Below, piece after piece: positions 1-8,727 of a stretch of DNA of 42,479 nucleotides. The DNA is from Clostridia bacterium (GTDB taxonomy: Bacteria; Bacillota; Sulfobacillia; SLMV01), in the NCBI GenBank assembly GCA_003551215.1, contig PUMD01000039.1:1-42479 (forward strand), given 5' to 3'. The first letter of the stretch is position 1, and every line of letters begins with the position of its first letter. A program made the translations under genes and the position numbers. The notes beneath the pieces were generated by a model that searched no databases, had not been told where the DNA came from, and was given only the letters and a program-made list of their open reading frames with translations.

Positions 1-1
1 A

Positions 2-154
2 CAGGCGGCTGCATCTGCGGATGTACTTATCCGGCCTCACCTGCAGGATGTGAGTCCCGCTGACCTGGATGCCGGTGAAGTTCTGATCGAACGGGGCAGA
101 CTCGCTGCCAGCGCCCACCTTGAGGAGATCAGGGGTGTATCTGTTGGCCGTTGA
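2..154 (+). CDS. C-terminal end of a patatin-like phospholipase (partial)
   Basis: An open frame enters from the left edge and stops at TGA 152-154, giving about 50 residues. The segment ADVLIRPHLQDVSPADLD followed by GEVLIERGRLAA resembles the C-terminal end of bacterial patatin/RssA-type serine lipases, where an 'ADVxIRPdlxdi' stretch is followed by a helix with a glycine and paired alanines. The catalytic Ser and Asp lie outside the window, so the activity cannot be checked. The assignment rests on recollection of the family and on a short piece of sequence. Confidence 0.4.
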   Translation, partial: QAAASADVLIRPHLQDVSPADLDAGEVLIERGRLAASAHLEEIRGVSVGR

Positions 155-201
155 TATTCAATTCATCCCACTGCCTCTCATTGCCACTGAAGAAGTGATC
201 T

Positions 202-237
202 GGGCGAACCGAGCTGCTGCGGACAGCCTTTTCGCCC
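202..237 (+). terminator. Hairpin after the patatin-like gene
   Basis: GGGCGAA (202-208) pairs with TTCGCCC (231-237), and GCTG/CAGC can pair inside. It is followed by CCTTTG, which is a poor U-tract, so termination is plausible rather than certain. The rest of 155-508 shows no gene that I can support. Confidence 0.35.
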
Positions 238-508
238 CTTTGTAAGTTAACCATCTGCTGCCTGCATACCGGGAAAGCCACTGTCATCCATCTGGCTTGA
301 TATCAGCAAAAAGGGTGGATACTTTCATGCTGACCCGTTGGTTGACTTCGGACGTAAACTATCACAGAATGCGAAGATGCTGCAGGGCTATCTGTCCGCA
401 GCGGACATAATTGCTGCCCTGCAGATTATGTGTTGGCCCGACGCGGACAGGGAGATGAAGCAGCATTTCTGTGCCGCGGCAATCCCGGAGGGGAGAGGAC
501 AAAGTCTT

Positions 509-1621
509 ATGAAGATGACCTTCCCGCATATGGGGACGGCTCATGTTGGAGTGAAGACAATTTTGGAGCAGCTTGGTCACGAGGTGGTGATGCCTCCGCG
601 GGTGTCGTCCGAGACGGTGAACCTGGGAGCGAAATACTCCCCGGAGACAGCCTGTTTTCCTCTGAAGATCACCCTGGGCAACTTCCTTCAGGTTCTGCAG
701 GAGCATCCCGACACAGAGGCCGTTTTGATGGTCGGCGGTGCGGGACCCTGCCGTCTTGGATACTACTTCCGGACGCAGCAGGATATCTTGGCTGATCTGG
801 GTTACGACGACCTCGAATGGGTGGTTATTGAACCTCCGCAGGGCAATTTCAGGGAGATGCTGGAGAGACTCAAAGGGCTGGCGAAAGGCTGCAGCTTACT
901 TGATATCATCTCCGCCTTGCGCCTGGGCTGGCGGAAGATGGTGGCGATGGATGAGCTCATCAGGGCCGCCCACCGCGTGCGTCCGCGGGAAGTCAGGCGC
1001 GGATCCACCAGCCACCTGCTGCGAACCGCCGCATCCGAGATAGAGGCCGCCTCGGAGCTTGGTGCGGTGGAAGAAGTCCACCAGAGCATGCATAAACGGA
1101 TGCAAGGGCTGATCGGGAAAGGCGAAAGTCGAGACGTTGTCAGAATCGCCATGGTGGGTGAGATATACCTGACGCTGGAGCCGGGGGCCAACCTGCATGT
1201 TGAGGAGGCTCTTGGCCACATGGGGGCAGAGATTCAACGCACCATAATGATAACCGATTGGGTCCGAGACAACGTACTTTTGGATTTTCTACCGTGGAAC
1301 AACCGGGGTGAAGACAAAAAGGAGGCGGCCAAACCGTATCTGAATCACTTCGTCGGCGGGGAGGGACAGGACAGTGTTGGTTCCACTGCCCTGCTGGCGG
1401 ATGAAGTTGATGGCGTCGTTCACCTTATGCCATTTACCTGTATGCCTGAAATAGTGGCTCAGTCAGTAATGCCGGAGGTTATCCATGATTTCGACATACC
1501 CGTGTTGACTTTGGTTTTTGATGAACATACGGCGCGGGCCGGAATGCTGACCAGACTGGAAGCTTTTGTGGACCTGCTGCGCAGAAGAAGGGTTCGAGAT
1601 AGACACTCGCCAGCCAGCTGA
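509..1621 (+). CDS. CoA-activase-like protein (2-hydroxyacyl-CoA dehydratase activase-related, DUF2229 type)
   Basis: A protein of about 370 residues. The start MKMTFPHMGTAHVG is the hallmark beginning of the 'CoA protein activase' family related to HgdC/HgdB-type 2-hydroxyacyl-CoA dehydratase systems. Cysteines in ETACFPLK and GGAGPCRLGYY are the usual conserved positions and may bind an iron-sulfur cluster. The frame is open upstream to a TTG at 338, but the ATG at 509 has GGAGGGGAGAGGA about 9 nt before it and matches the family start. In most clostridia these proteins come as several consecutive genes with an ATPase subunit. Here it stands alone, so the partner is elsewhere or the protein acts independently. 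The natural substrate is not known to me. Confidence 0.75.
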   Translation: MKMTFPHMGTAHVGVKTILEQLGHEVVMPPRVSSETVNLGAKYSPETACFPLKITLGNFLQVLQEHPDTEAVLMVGGAGPCRLGYYFRTQQDILADLGYDDLEWVVIEPPQGNFREMLERLKGLAKGCSLLDIISALRLGWRKMVAMDELIRAAHRVRPREVRRGSTSHLLRTAASEIEAASELGAVEEVHQSMHKRMQGLIGKGESRDVVRIAMVGEIYLTLEPGANLHVEEALGHMGAEIQRTIMITDWVRDNVLLDFLPWNNRGEDKKEAAKPYLNHFVGGEGQDSVGSTALLADEVDGVVHLMPFTCMPEIVAQSVMPEVIHDFDIPVLTLVFDEHTARAGMLTRLEAFVDLLRRRRVRDRHSPAS

Positions 1622-1878
1622 CCTGACTTTTGGAAACTGCGACCGCCGGTGAGTTCTTTTTCATCTTCTTTGCAAAAGGGTTGGACTGGGATCCGAGGTA
1701 TATATGCATGCGGTGAGGTATGGGCTGCTACTGATGGACCTTCTGCGGTCAACACGTTTCACTGCGGTGCTGGCGACAAATGCGGAGACCGGTTTATCCT
1801 GCCGAAGCAGCAAGAGGGGACGTCCGGTTGAATCCTGGTGAACGATCTATTGATAAACTTAATAAAATTAGAGCCCGA

Positions 1879-1919
1879 CCTTGACAATTATCCGATAGAC
1901 CTTTATAAAATTGTCAAGG
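1879..1919 (+). promoter_or_regulatory. Consensus sigma-A promoter inside an 11-bp inverted repeat
   Basis: TTGACA (1881-1886), a 17-nt spacer and TATAAA (1904-1909) form a near-perfect housekeeping promoter. CCTTGACAATT (1879-1889) and AATTGTCAAGG (1909-1919) are perfect inverted repeats, 19 nt apart. One arm covers the -35 element and the other covers the start-site region next to the GGGGGAGG ribosome site. This is the geometry of a repressor operator pair. Confidence 0.7.
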
Positions 1920-1932
1920 GGGAGGTAAAATC

Positions 1933-2190
1933 ATGAAGAAGCCAGCTGCTGCCTCTTTGTTTGTGTTGACCGCTGTAGGTGGTGCTCTGCTCGGACTCGC
2001 AGTTGCCCTGGCGGTCACGGTGGGCCTTTTCGTCCTTGCCATGGCCGCTGTGGTCCTGATTGGAGCGACGGTTCTGGCAGCGGTACCCGCTGCGGTTGCG
2101 CATAAGGCGCTGAGAAGCAATGACACCCCGCAGTTGCGTAGCGGAGATGAAGATGAAAGGACAATAGACATAGATGCCACAGTTGAGTGA
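1933..2190 (+). CDS. Small membrane protein, 85 residues
   Basis: The ATG lies behind GGGGGAGG and directly downstream of the promoter/palindrome at 1879-1919. The N-terminal two thirds is almost entirely Ala/Val/Leu/Gly and can form two transmembrane helices (about residues 7-30 and 33-58). A polar tail follows, rich in Asp and Glu at the end (GDEDERTIDIDATVE). The stop TGA overlaps a GTG (GTGA at 2187-2190) that opens the broken frame downstream, so the two probably formed a translationally coupled unit. I do not recognise the family. A role as a small membrane partner or regulator is only a guess. Confidence 0.75.
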   Translation: MKKPAAASLFVLTAVGGALLGLAVALAVTVGLFVLAMAAVVLIGATVLAAVPAAVAHKALRSNDTPQLRSGDEDERTIDIDATVE

Positions 2191-2762
2191 GCACAAAGTT
2201 CGATCGCGGTGTTGCGAACCGGCCTTTTGGTGTACCCGTCGGAAAGCCAGATTCGGGGGGGGCACGGCGGAGAGATATCTCCGGCGATTGGGTTACAGAT
2301 TGCTATGGGGACAACGCTCAACTGGAAGAAAATGTTCTGGAGTTCAGCTGGCTGCACAGAGAGGGCGCAGGGGTTGGCTGAAAGGCACAGAGTGTCCGAA
2401 ATTACCACTTCGGAGACGACCGCGAACTGCACCGGACCATTGAGGGCCGGAGATTCTATGCGGTCATTGTCATGTTCAATTCCCGGGTGTAGTGTGATGA
2501 AGATGCCGAACGACAGATCCTGACAGCCTGCCGTCAGCCGGCCGTAGACGGGGCGGTGCTGATTCTGGAGGTGGAAGCTTTGAGTTTGTGGCCGCCAATT
2601 CTGCCCCTCCGGAGCCACCGAGTACGCGGGAATGCTGATAGTATAAAGAAGCGAGCTGGTGCTTGAGGAGTCCAGGCTGAAAATTCGGTGGATTTTTTTG
2701 AGGAACGGGGAGAAGGCTACCGGCTGCTCATCTTCGTCTTCATGGTCTCAGGGAACTAATAA
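2187..2762 (+). pseudogene. Decayed gene, coupled to the small membrane protein
   Basis: Starting at the GTG that overlaps the previous stop, one frame gives protein-like sequence up to a TAATAA at 2757-2762, but is broken by TGA 2379-2381, TAG 2490-2492 and TGA 2664-2666. Convincing segments are DWVTDCYGDNAQLEENVLEF, YHFGDDRELHRTIEGRRFYA, then AERQILTACRQPAVDGAV and SVDFFEERGEGYRLLIFVF. Near 2570-2640 another frame (GSFEFVAANSAPPEPP) reads better, which suggests a frameshift as well. The continuity of one frame across three stops is why I call it a pseudogene rather than noise. I do not recognise the family. Confidence 0.5.
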
Positions 2763-3434
2763 AACGGGACTCAGGCTGGCATCACCATCGCGCCGCCACC
2801 GCCTCAGAACAGTCGGAGGTAACGGCGAGAGCGACCGGTCACTGCTGCTAGCGGCAGAACAGAACTGATTCCGCTTGCATCTCATTTTCCGCGTCACCTG
2901 CAGGATGCGATGCTGAATCGAAGCTTCCGTCAGGTGACAAGGGCTTGCCTGCGAATCCACATGCGGTACTCCTTCAATCGCAAATCCTGAGAATCACGTC
3001 CCTTCGAGCTTGTGTTGTGAAACGGGTTGCCAGAGTGCCCTCCATCGATTGATATTGGGCTCTTTGAAACTCAGTCTGTCTTGTTGCTCTAAAACTGCTG
3101 AGGATGTCGCTTTGTGGATTATTTTTTCTACCTGGTGTCCCGTGCCTGTCCTGCAAGCCCTTACACCCAAAGTAGGGGCAATTTATCCCAAATGACTGGA
3201 TTTCACCCCTAGGGGTGATCGAAACTTGGCCTTTTGATGTCACAATTAAGCTGGTCCATTGGGACGCTCAACTGGCTGCTGGAGATATGGGGCATATGGC
3301 TCCAATAAAGGATCTGTCGCGTCGACTCTACTTTAGGGATATCAAGGGATCTTTGAAATCATCTTTCTTCATCAGGCAATACAGCACACACACGCCCGGT
3401 TTTTCTGTGCGGTAACTGCCGACTCACAGAAGTC
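2763..3434. other. Stretch without a recognisable gene
   Basis: About 670 nt with only short, compositionally unconvincing open frames. The one clear structure is the 16-bp palindrome at 3203-3218. The preceding decayed gene suggests this may be eroded coding sequence, but I cannot identify a parent. Confidence 0.5.
3203..3218. repeat. Perfect 16-bp palindrome
   Basis: TCACCCCTAGGGGTGA is a perfect dyad with no spacer. It lies about 215 nt upstream of the frameshifted membrane-protein gene at 3435. It could be an operator for a dimeric regulator, and no second copy was noticed in the window. Confidence 0.4.
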
Positions 3435-4237
3435 ATGTCCGGGGAAAGCGGTGAGGTGGCCCTGCAGGAGATGTCCGCCAAAGGGGTGCCGATGTCAGAC
3501 AACGCTGCCCCACTTGGGTACCTGCTGTCCGCAGTCAAAGGCCTTGTCCCCAGTGCACAGAACCTGTTGAAGAAACCCAAACGCATTATTCCGGCTGCGG
3601 TGCTGGCCACCATCTGGATGGATTCTTTTGTTTTTTACTGCAGTGGGCGTTGATTCCTCTGCTCTCAGATTCATCAGTTTCCTAACCTTTGCCCTCGGAG
3701 GGGCTACCGGCGGAGCATCAGTACTCATCGGTGGCCTGGTGGGCAAGGGGGTTTTCGCTTACCTGATTTACGCGTTAATCGATGAGTGTTCATGCGGCGG
3801 CAGATCAGCTCCGACAGTAGACGGCATCAAGCACCTTCTGCGGCGTTTTCGTACCAGGGCTTTGGCCCCTTTCCCATCTTATTATGGGAGCGGGAGCTGC
3901 CCTGATAATTCACATTCTTTCAGGGGATGCCTCGCTGCAAAACATTATGGCAGGCATGACCGGACTCGTTCTGTCGGTGCAGGCCTTCTGCCGCAGTGGG
4001 GGGTTCATACGCGGATTTGTCAGTTCCCTTTTGCGGCGGTTCGGTGGTAGCAATGAGCAGTACGCTGCAGTCAACAGGCTGATTGCTGGGTTAGGGGCGG
4101 GTTTTGCGCTTTCGCTGCCCCTTTCGGTCGTCCCGCTTTCCGGCGTTGCTTATCTTATGGGGGCGCTGCTTGCGGCTGCTGCAGCTGCAGTGAGAGTTTT
4201 GTCAGGACGAACGGATGAGGAGTTGATTGAGGCTTGA
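3435..4237 (+). pseudogene. Integral membrane protein gene broken by two frameshifts
   Basis: Three consecutive frames join into one coherent protein of about 267 residues. Frame one starts at ATG 3435 and runs to about 3620 (..KKPKRIIPAAVLATIWMD). Frame two carries FFTAVGVDSSALRFISFLTF and ALGGATGGASVLIGGL. Frame three, from about 3870, carries GAGAALIIHILSGD through to the stop at 4237. Both shifts are +1 and fall in homopolymers: the T runs around 3623-3636 and the CCCC/TTT/CCC run near 3868-3876. The final frame overlaps the TTG start of the next gene (TTGA), which implies that the intact gene was translationally coupled to it. The product would have several membrane helices. The lesions could be assembly indels or true decay. 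Family not recognised. Confidence 0.6.
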
Positions 4238-6540
4238 AAAATTTACATCTAAAATACGCGCGCTGCGCGATATCAGTCTGCACAGCCCTGGTGGTGGTTC
4301 TGTGCATTGGTGGTGCAGCGGTAGCATCAGCGTCAGCCGATGATGATCTTGAATACTATGTCAAATGGAGGCCGGGGCTGGGTGAAGCACGCCCGGAACC
4401 AGATTCCACCGAGATGTGCATCGCCGATCTGGACCCGGCAGACGGTTTCTTGGTTTTAAGGATCCACCAGCAGGTCAGCGCCAGCATTACCTATCGGGGG
4501 TGGACTCCGGAAGGTGAGGCCCGAGAGGGAGGGCAGCAGTATTATCAAAAAGCAATGTCAGCAGGTGACAACCTGATAGAGGAAATCAGCTTCTCCATCA
4601 ACGAGGAATTAACCACAGATGACCGCGCTGAGCCGGCTGGTGAGACCCATATCGATACCGTTGCCGCAGAGGATCGCGGCGAGACGCCGGTTTCGGTTCC
4701 CGCCGCTTTCGTCATCGGGCTTGCCGGGGCAGCTGCTGCCGCGGGAGGTGCCGCAGGAGGAACAGGTGACCACAACAGGGGAGATTCTTCCGCAATCTAC
4801 AGGATGGTCTTGTGCAAGGAGTTCGGCAACTCCATCAGGCTCGACGGCGAGCAGGTTTTCGTGTATGCCCGCATGGTGCAGATAACCGAAGAAGGTGAGG
4901 AAATCCCACGTCCAGACCTCACCCGGCACATCGAAATATTCTCCGACGACAGCTGCCTTGAAGTGGGACCAGCAACCATATACGGACAGTACATGGGGGC
5001 ATCAGTCAGGGGGGTAATGCCTGAGCCGTCAGATCGTGCGACAAAGATGCATCTGAGCGAAAGCAGGGTTCAGCTGCTCGCAGGTTCAGGCGACACTCAG
5101 GCAGTGAGAGTCTTTGTGGATGACGAGCCGGGCAAAGCAGCGGTCAGCTTCCGTTTTGCAGGGCACGGCGGCGTTTTTCGGAACAACGTGACCTTCGACA
5201 TCGTCAGCGACGGCTGGGAATATGATGCTGACCTCCGTTTTGACAGCGATGAGACAAAGGTGGACCTCGATGTGGAAGTCGATGAGTCCTCCCGCGGAAG
5301 TGGAGCGGTCGTCAACATCACCGAAACCCTGAACGCCTCACTGCTGGATGAGCTGAAGGATTCGTCCCTATCTGTCGATGTGGTTGTTTCTGCCCGATCA
5401 TCCTCGCAGGAGATATCAAGCACCGTCACCGTCCTGATCTGGCAGGAGGGGCTGTTTTTGACCCGGGCAACGAAGAGGGCGATGATGGATGGACGGGTTC
5501 CGGTCAGGTCTCATCTCGAACCGGCAGAGCATGACCGGGGCACTGAGATAAACCTGGTAGCTGTTAAGTGGGATGAAGAAAAGAAGGAAGCCATTTTCGA
5601 TGACGAGCTAATTGGGGAGCTGGAGGCCGACGATCTGCAGACCGGCAGCAGGCTGCTGCAGAATGCCTATGATACCATCGGCATGGAATTTGAGTTCGTC
5701 GGAGTATGGAGCCAGAACATGCCCACCGCCACCTACCGGATTTCCTTCAACGATGTCATTCCGGCCGAGGAAGAAAGGGTGCTGGAGGCCTCGCTGAAGA
5801 TACACCAGCCTGCCGCAGGGGACGAGTATTCTCTACGATTGCCTCTGTCTTTCAGGACGAAGAGCTTTATGGGCGGCGGAGAGGATTGGGAAAGAGAGTA
5901 CGAAAACTGCCTGCACATCATCGAAAAATACCTCCCGGAGGAGCTCAGGGACGCCAAACTCCGTCAGCTCGAACACTGCAGGGATCGAATGGGTGTCAAT
6001 GAACTGACCGCCTTCCGCCAGGAAGTGTGGAAGGTTGTCACTGAACAGCTCGAGATGCAGCGCCGCTACTGGATGGAAGTTTCCGCCTGGTATGATTCGG
6101 TGCTCTACCGTCTGCAGTGGGCCGAATGGGCCGGGCAGCGGGCGTCCAATGCACTGGCCAGCACCTTTCTGACTCCCTATGGAGCGACCGTGGCCGGACT
6201 GGGCCAGGAAGCGTTCACCTCGTTTTTGGCAGAGATGCTCGCCAACTGGGACAGACCCGCAGGAGATACGTTCCGCATCTGGGCTGATCAGTACGTCAAG
6301 ACCATCACTGACACTTCGGTAAAGAAGCTCATCGGCCCGGAGGGCGAAGATATCAAGTACACCAACCCGAGGTGGCTGGCGCTCTTTGTGGTGTATCGAT
6401 TCACAGTTCACCTCGCCTCCGGTGATGACAGCGGCCGGAGTGTCGGATTCTATGAGGCCGCAAGGCGGGCCGCGACCGACCTGGGCAGCTCGGCAAGGGA
6501 TGATGCGGTGGAGGCAATGCTCGAAAGTGCAATCGCCTGA
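4234..6540 (+). CDS. Large secreted acidic protein, 768 residues, unknown function
   Basis: The TTG start overlaps the upstream stop. An N-terminal signal peptide (about residues 1-36: Lys/Arg residues, then a hydrophobic core ending in ASA) is followed by a strongly acidic extracellular region. An Ala/Gly-rich hydrophobic stretch around residues 152-175 (PAAFVIGLAGAAAAAGGAAG) could be a membrane segment or flexible linker. The middle looks like beta-rich Ig-like modules with alternating valines and acidic residues (about 270-410). The C-terminal third is helical and rich in Trp and Tyr (RYWMEVSAWYDS, RLQWAEWAG). No catalytic motif is visible. Coupling to the upstream membrane protein suggests that both act at the envelope. 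I do not recognise the family. Confidence 0.75.
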   Translation: MKNLHLKYARCAISVCTALVVVLCIGGAAVASASADDDLEYYVKWRPGLGEARPEPDSTEMCIADLDPADGFLVLRIHQQVSASITYRGWTPEGEAREGGQQYYQKAMSAGDNLIEEISFSINEELTTDDRAEPAGETHIDTVAAEDRGETPVSVPAAFVIGLAGAAAAAGGAAGGTGDHNRGDSSAIYRMVLCKEFGNSIRLDGEQVFVYARMVQITEEGEEIPRPDLTRHIEIFSDDSCLEVGPATIYGQYMGASVRGVMPEPSDRATKMHLSESRVQLLAGSGDTQAVRVFVDDEPGKAAVSFRFAGHGGVFRNNVTFDIVSDGWEYDADLRFDSDETKVDLDVEVDESSRGSGAVVNITETLNASLLDELKDSSLSVDVVVSARSSSQEISSTVTVLIWQEGLFLTRATKRAMMDGRVPVRSHLEPAEHDRGTEINLVAVKWDEEKKEAIFDDELIGELEADDLQTGSRLLQNAYDTIGMEFEFVGVWSQNMPTATYRISFNDVIPAEEERVLEASLKIHQPAAGDEYSLRLPLSFRTKSFMGGGEDWEREYENCLHIIEKYLPEELRDAKLRQLEHCRDRMGVNELTAFRQEVWKVVTEQLEMQRRYWMEVSAWYDSVLYRLQWAEWAGQRASNALASTFLTPYGATVAGLGQEAFTSFLAEMLANWDRPAGDTFRIWADQYVKTITDTSVKKLIGPEGEDIKYTNPRWLALFVVYRFTVHLASGDDSGRSVGFYEAARRAATDLGSSARDDAVEAMLESAIA

Positions 6541-6814
6541 GAGGCATCACGGAGTGTTTTTATCCTGCGGATTCCGCAGTCTGGCCGACACCTGTGGATT
6601 GGGCGACAAAGGAGTCCGTATTTTTGACCCATTCGCCTATTACCGTAATTAGCTCAGAGTTGACTGTCATGATATATTGTGACCCTACCATAGGCGTCGA
6701 CCCTGTCATAACGCCAGGGTGGGCGCCTCAAATGCTTTCACTGATTTGGTGCTTGAAGTTCCTTAATCTCAAAAACAGAGACAAATCACTCTGACTGCTC
6801 ATGGAAAGGTGTCC

Positions 6815-7087
6815 CTAAAAGCCCGCGCTGGCGAGGGTCGGAAGCATCACTGTCACAATGGCCAAAAAAGCCATTATGAATAAGTTGAGTATGACAGCCA
6901 GCTCATTTTCGTCCTCCCCGTCTTCCAAAACACCGCGGTAGTTCTGCCAGCCGCCTATCCCGATCACAAACATTGCTACAATAAATGCGGGTCCATACAG
7001 ATCAAGCTGGTCGGCCAGAAGCAGACCTACTCCGGTGAGGAAGCCGAGGAGTATATTGGTTTTAGGTACTCGCAGGATATCTTTCAC
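6815..7087 (-). CDS. Small membrane protein, 90 residues
   Basis: The GTG start at 7087 has GGGGAGG (7094-7100 on the opposite strand) 6 nt upstream. The frame stays open further up, but nothing there has a ribosome site. Three hydrophobic segments are visible: NILLGFLTGVGLLL, then AFIVAMFVIGIGGW, and a C-terminal one around FIMAFLAIVTVMLP. An acidic loop (EDGEDENE) lies between the last two. No homologous family is recognised. Confidence 0.65.
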   Translation of the reverse strand: MKDILRVPKTNILLGFLTGVGLLLADQLDLYGPAFIVAMFVIGIGGWQNYRGVLEDGEDENELAVILNLFIMAFLAIVTVMLPTLASAGF

Positions 7088-7563
7088 GCTTATCCTCCCC
7101 TTTACCTGCCCACGGGGTTGCAATGGTGTATGGAGAGTAGTTAGCGACTGCGCTGAGTAGTTTGGCAAAACAGCAGGAACAGGCTGTTTGCTGATAATTG
7201 TAGGAAAGATGCCTCGCTTCTGCAATAGAAAGATTCTTTTTCTGCAAGGGCATTAAAGTTGAGACCTTGGGTCCTTATAGCGTCGGTGTGTTGCCTCCAG
7301 CAGTGGTAGTAATCTCTACGGGCGCATTGCCCTGCGCAGCCGTGATGATCCGTGCCCGTTCTCGTGAGTATTGGCCCTGTGGACCATATCAGAAAATCAA
7401 CACGTTTGCAGAATATGCGAATGCCGCCGAGTATACGCACATAATCAACACGGGTCATACCTCACGGTCTCTTACCTGATTAAGTGCACGGGAAAATGAT
7501 GATTGCTGCTGAGGAGAGACCACCACTTCCTCATCATTTCTGTCGGTTCGCCAGCATCACAGG
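7088..7563. other. Stretch without a recognisable gene
   Basis: About 475 nt between two minus-strand genes. Open frames on both strands are short, lack ribosome sites and have no protein-like composition. I see no convincing promoter or hairpin. Confidence 0.5.
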
Positions 7564-8280
7564 CTAGCAGTTTGATCCGGCCACCATCTGCATTCGCAGA
7601 CCCAGAGCATCGAACTGTGGATTTTTCGGCAGGAACACTGCTTCGCCTTTTGAGGCGCTCCTGGCGTGGATTGCCAGGATGAAAGCATCGAGCATATCGT
7701 CAGCAGTCACCTGATTGAACCTGTGTAGAGACCGTGCGAGAATCTTTTCAGCTTCAGGGATATATTCTGCTGCAATCTGCAGTCGTTCCCTGACGCCGAG
7801 GTATTTATGTTTCGACCAGCGCATCGGCTCATCATCATTCAAACGGGCAAAACAGAGCTCGGGATGACTTTCCCTGAACACCTTCTGGATTTCCGGCTCC
7901 TCGCGAAGAAGCCTGTCCACTTCTATCATCCGAGGGACTATGGCCCAAGCCTGTCTGCTTATTCCCTTTCCGGTTTTTCTTTTTTGTACCTCGTTTGCGT
8001 GCTTCCAGCTGTCCTGATATACCGCGGCGCGAATGGGGACCCCAAACACAGTACAGCTTCGGTACTTGAGTATTCGACGGGCAAGCCGGTCACACTCTCT
8101 GGTGATAATATCCTCTCCGTCGGGAAGCCCCATTGGTATATCGCACAGCGCAAGCTCGGATTGATTGACCACATCCAACAGATCGTGTTCGCTGCTTAGC
8201 AGCTCAATACTGGGCTCCGAAGATGAGTTTAGGTCTACCGCAACCCATCCATCCCTTGTCGCATCAATTCCCCAGAACAT
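7564..8280 (-). CDS. DUF429 family protein (predicted RNase H-fold nuclease)
   Basis: A protein of 238 residues starting MFWGIDATRDGW, which matches the GIDxxxxGW opening of DUF429. An acidic residue in the IALCDIPMGLPDG motif and the SHPELCFARLN motif are characteristic of the family. These are proposed, on fold grounds, to be nucleases of the RNase H/resolvase superfamily, and the biochemical role is not established. A TTG at 8289 lies closer to GAGAGG (4 nt) than the ATG at 8280 (13 nt), so the start is uncertain by three codons. The gene's 5' end overlaps the tail of a truncated permease fragment. Confidence 0.8.
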   Translation of the reverse strand: MFWGIDATRDGWVAVDLNSSSEPSIELLSSEHDLLDVVNQSELALCDIPMGLPDGEDIITRECDRLARRILKYRSCTVFGVPIRAAVYQDSWKHANEVQKRKTGKGISRQAWAIVPRMIEVDRLLREEPEIQKVFRESHPELCFARLNDDEPMRWSKHKYLGVRERLQIAAEYIPEAEKILARSLHRFNQVTADDMLDAFILAIHARSASKGEAVFLPKNPQFDALGLRMQMVAGSNC

Positions 8281-8590
8281 GAAGGCCAAGTTTCCTCTCA
8301 GTGTGCATCATCTGCAGGCTGGCCTCCATGGGGCGAGGCCAGCGGCAGCAATTAGGCAACATAGATGCAAAGAAGGGCTCAGACAGTTGCTGCGAGCCCT
8401 GATGCTGTTTGTGAGGGTCGTGGGGAGCTATCAGCGGCGCAAAGATGGCCACAAGTACGACAATTGCAAGGATTATTATCCCTATCAAAGCCCGTGGGTC
8501 GCTGCTGAGGCTGCGCCATAGTTCTCTTATGGTCGGCATCCTGCGGGGCCTGTGCGAATCGCCTTCGTCTGGCCGCATTATCTCTCGCAC
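8264..8590 (-). pseudogene. Truncated N-terminus of a DppC/OppC-type ABC permease
   Basis: The frame encodes RRMPTIRELWRSLSSDPRAL, a transmembrane segment (IGIIILAIVVLVAIFAPLIA) and PHDPHKQ. This is exactly how DppC/OppC peptide permease subunits begin, including the 'FAPLIAPxDP' motif after the first helix. The following 45 residues do not continue the family and the frame stops at 8264, so the whole permease domain and its EAA loop are missing. No DppB partner or ATPase is present nearby. ATG 8602, preceded by AAGAGGTG, runs into a stop after six codons, suggesting the original start is also damaged. This is a remnant of a lost peptide-transport operon. Confidence 0.6.
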
Positions 8591-8686
8591 TGGCTCATCA
8601 CCTCTTTTTGCATCGTATCAGCCACATACAGGATGATCCAGCACAACTGAAGTCATGCAACCTGGCGGATTGGTGCTGCGATCTGA

Positions 8687-8710
8687 GGGGGAGCATGAAG
8701 CTGCTCCCCC
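8687..8710 (-). terminator. Hairpin after the PfpI-like gene
   Basis: GGGGGAGCA (8687-8695) and TGCTCCCCC (8702-8710) form a perfect 9-bp stem with a 6-nt loop, 17 nt past the stop of the minus-strand gene. There is no U-run on the minus strand, so it may act in mRNA stabilisation or weak termination. Confidence 0.5.
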
Positions 8711-8727
8711 GATTGGGCACAGGTCTG

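Noticed and set aside
2379..2381. TGA in the decayed gene as selenocysteine
   Set aside because: The same frame also has TAG and a second TGA, no Cys-aligned context, and probable frameshifts.
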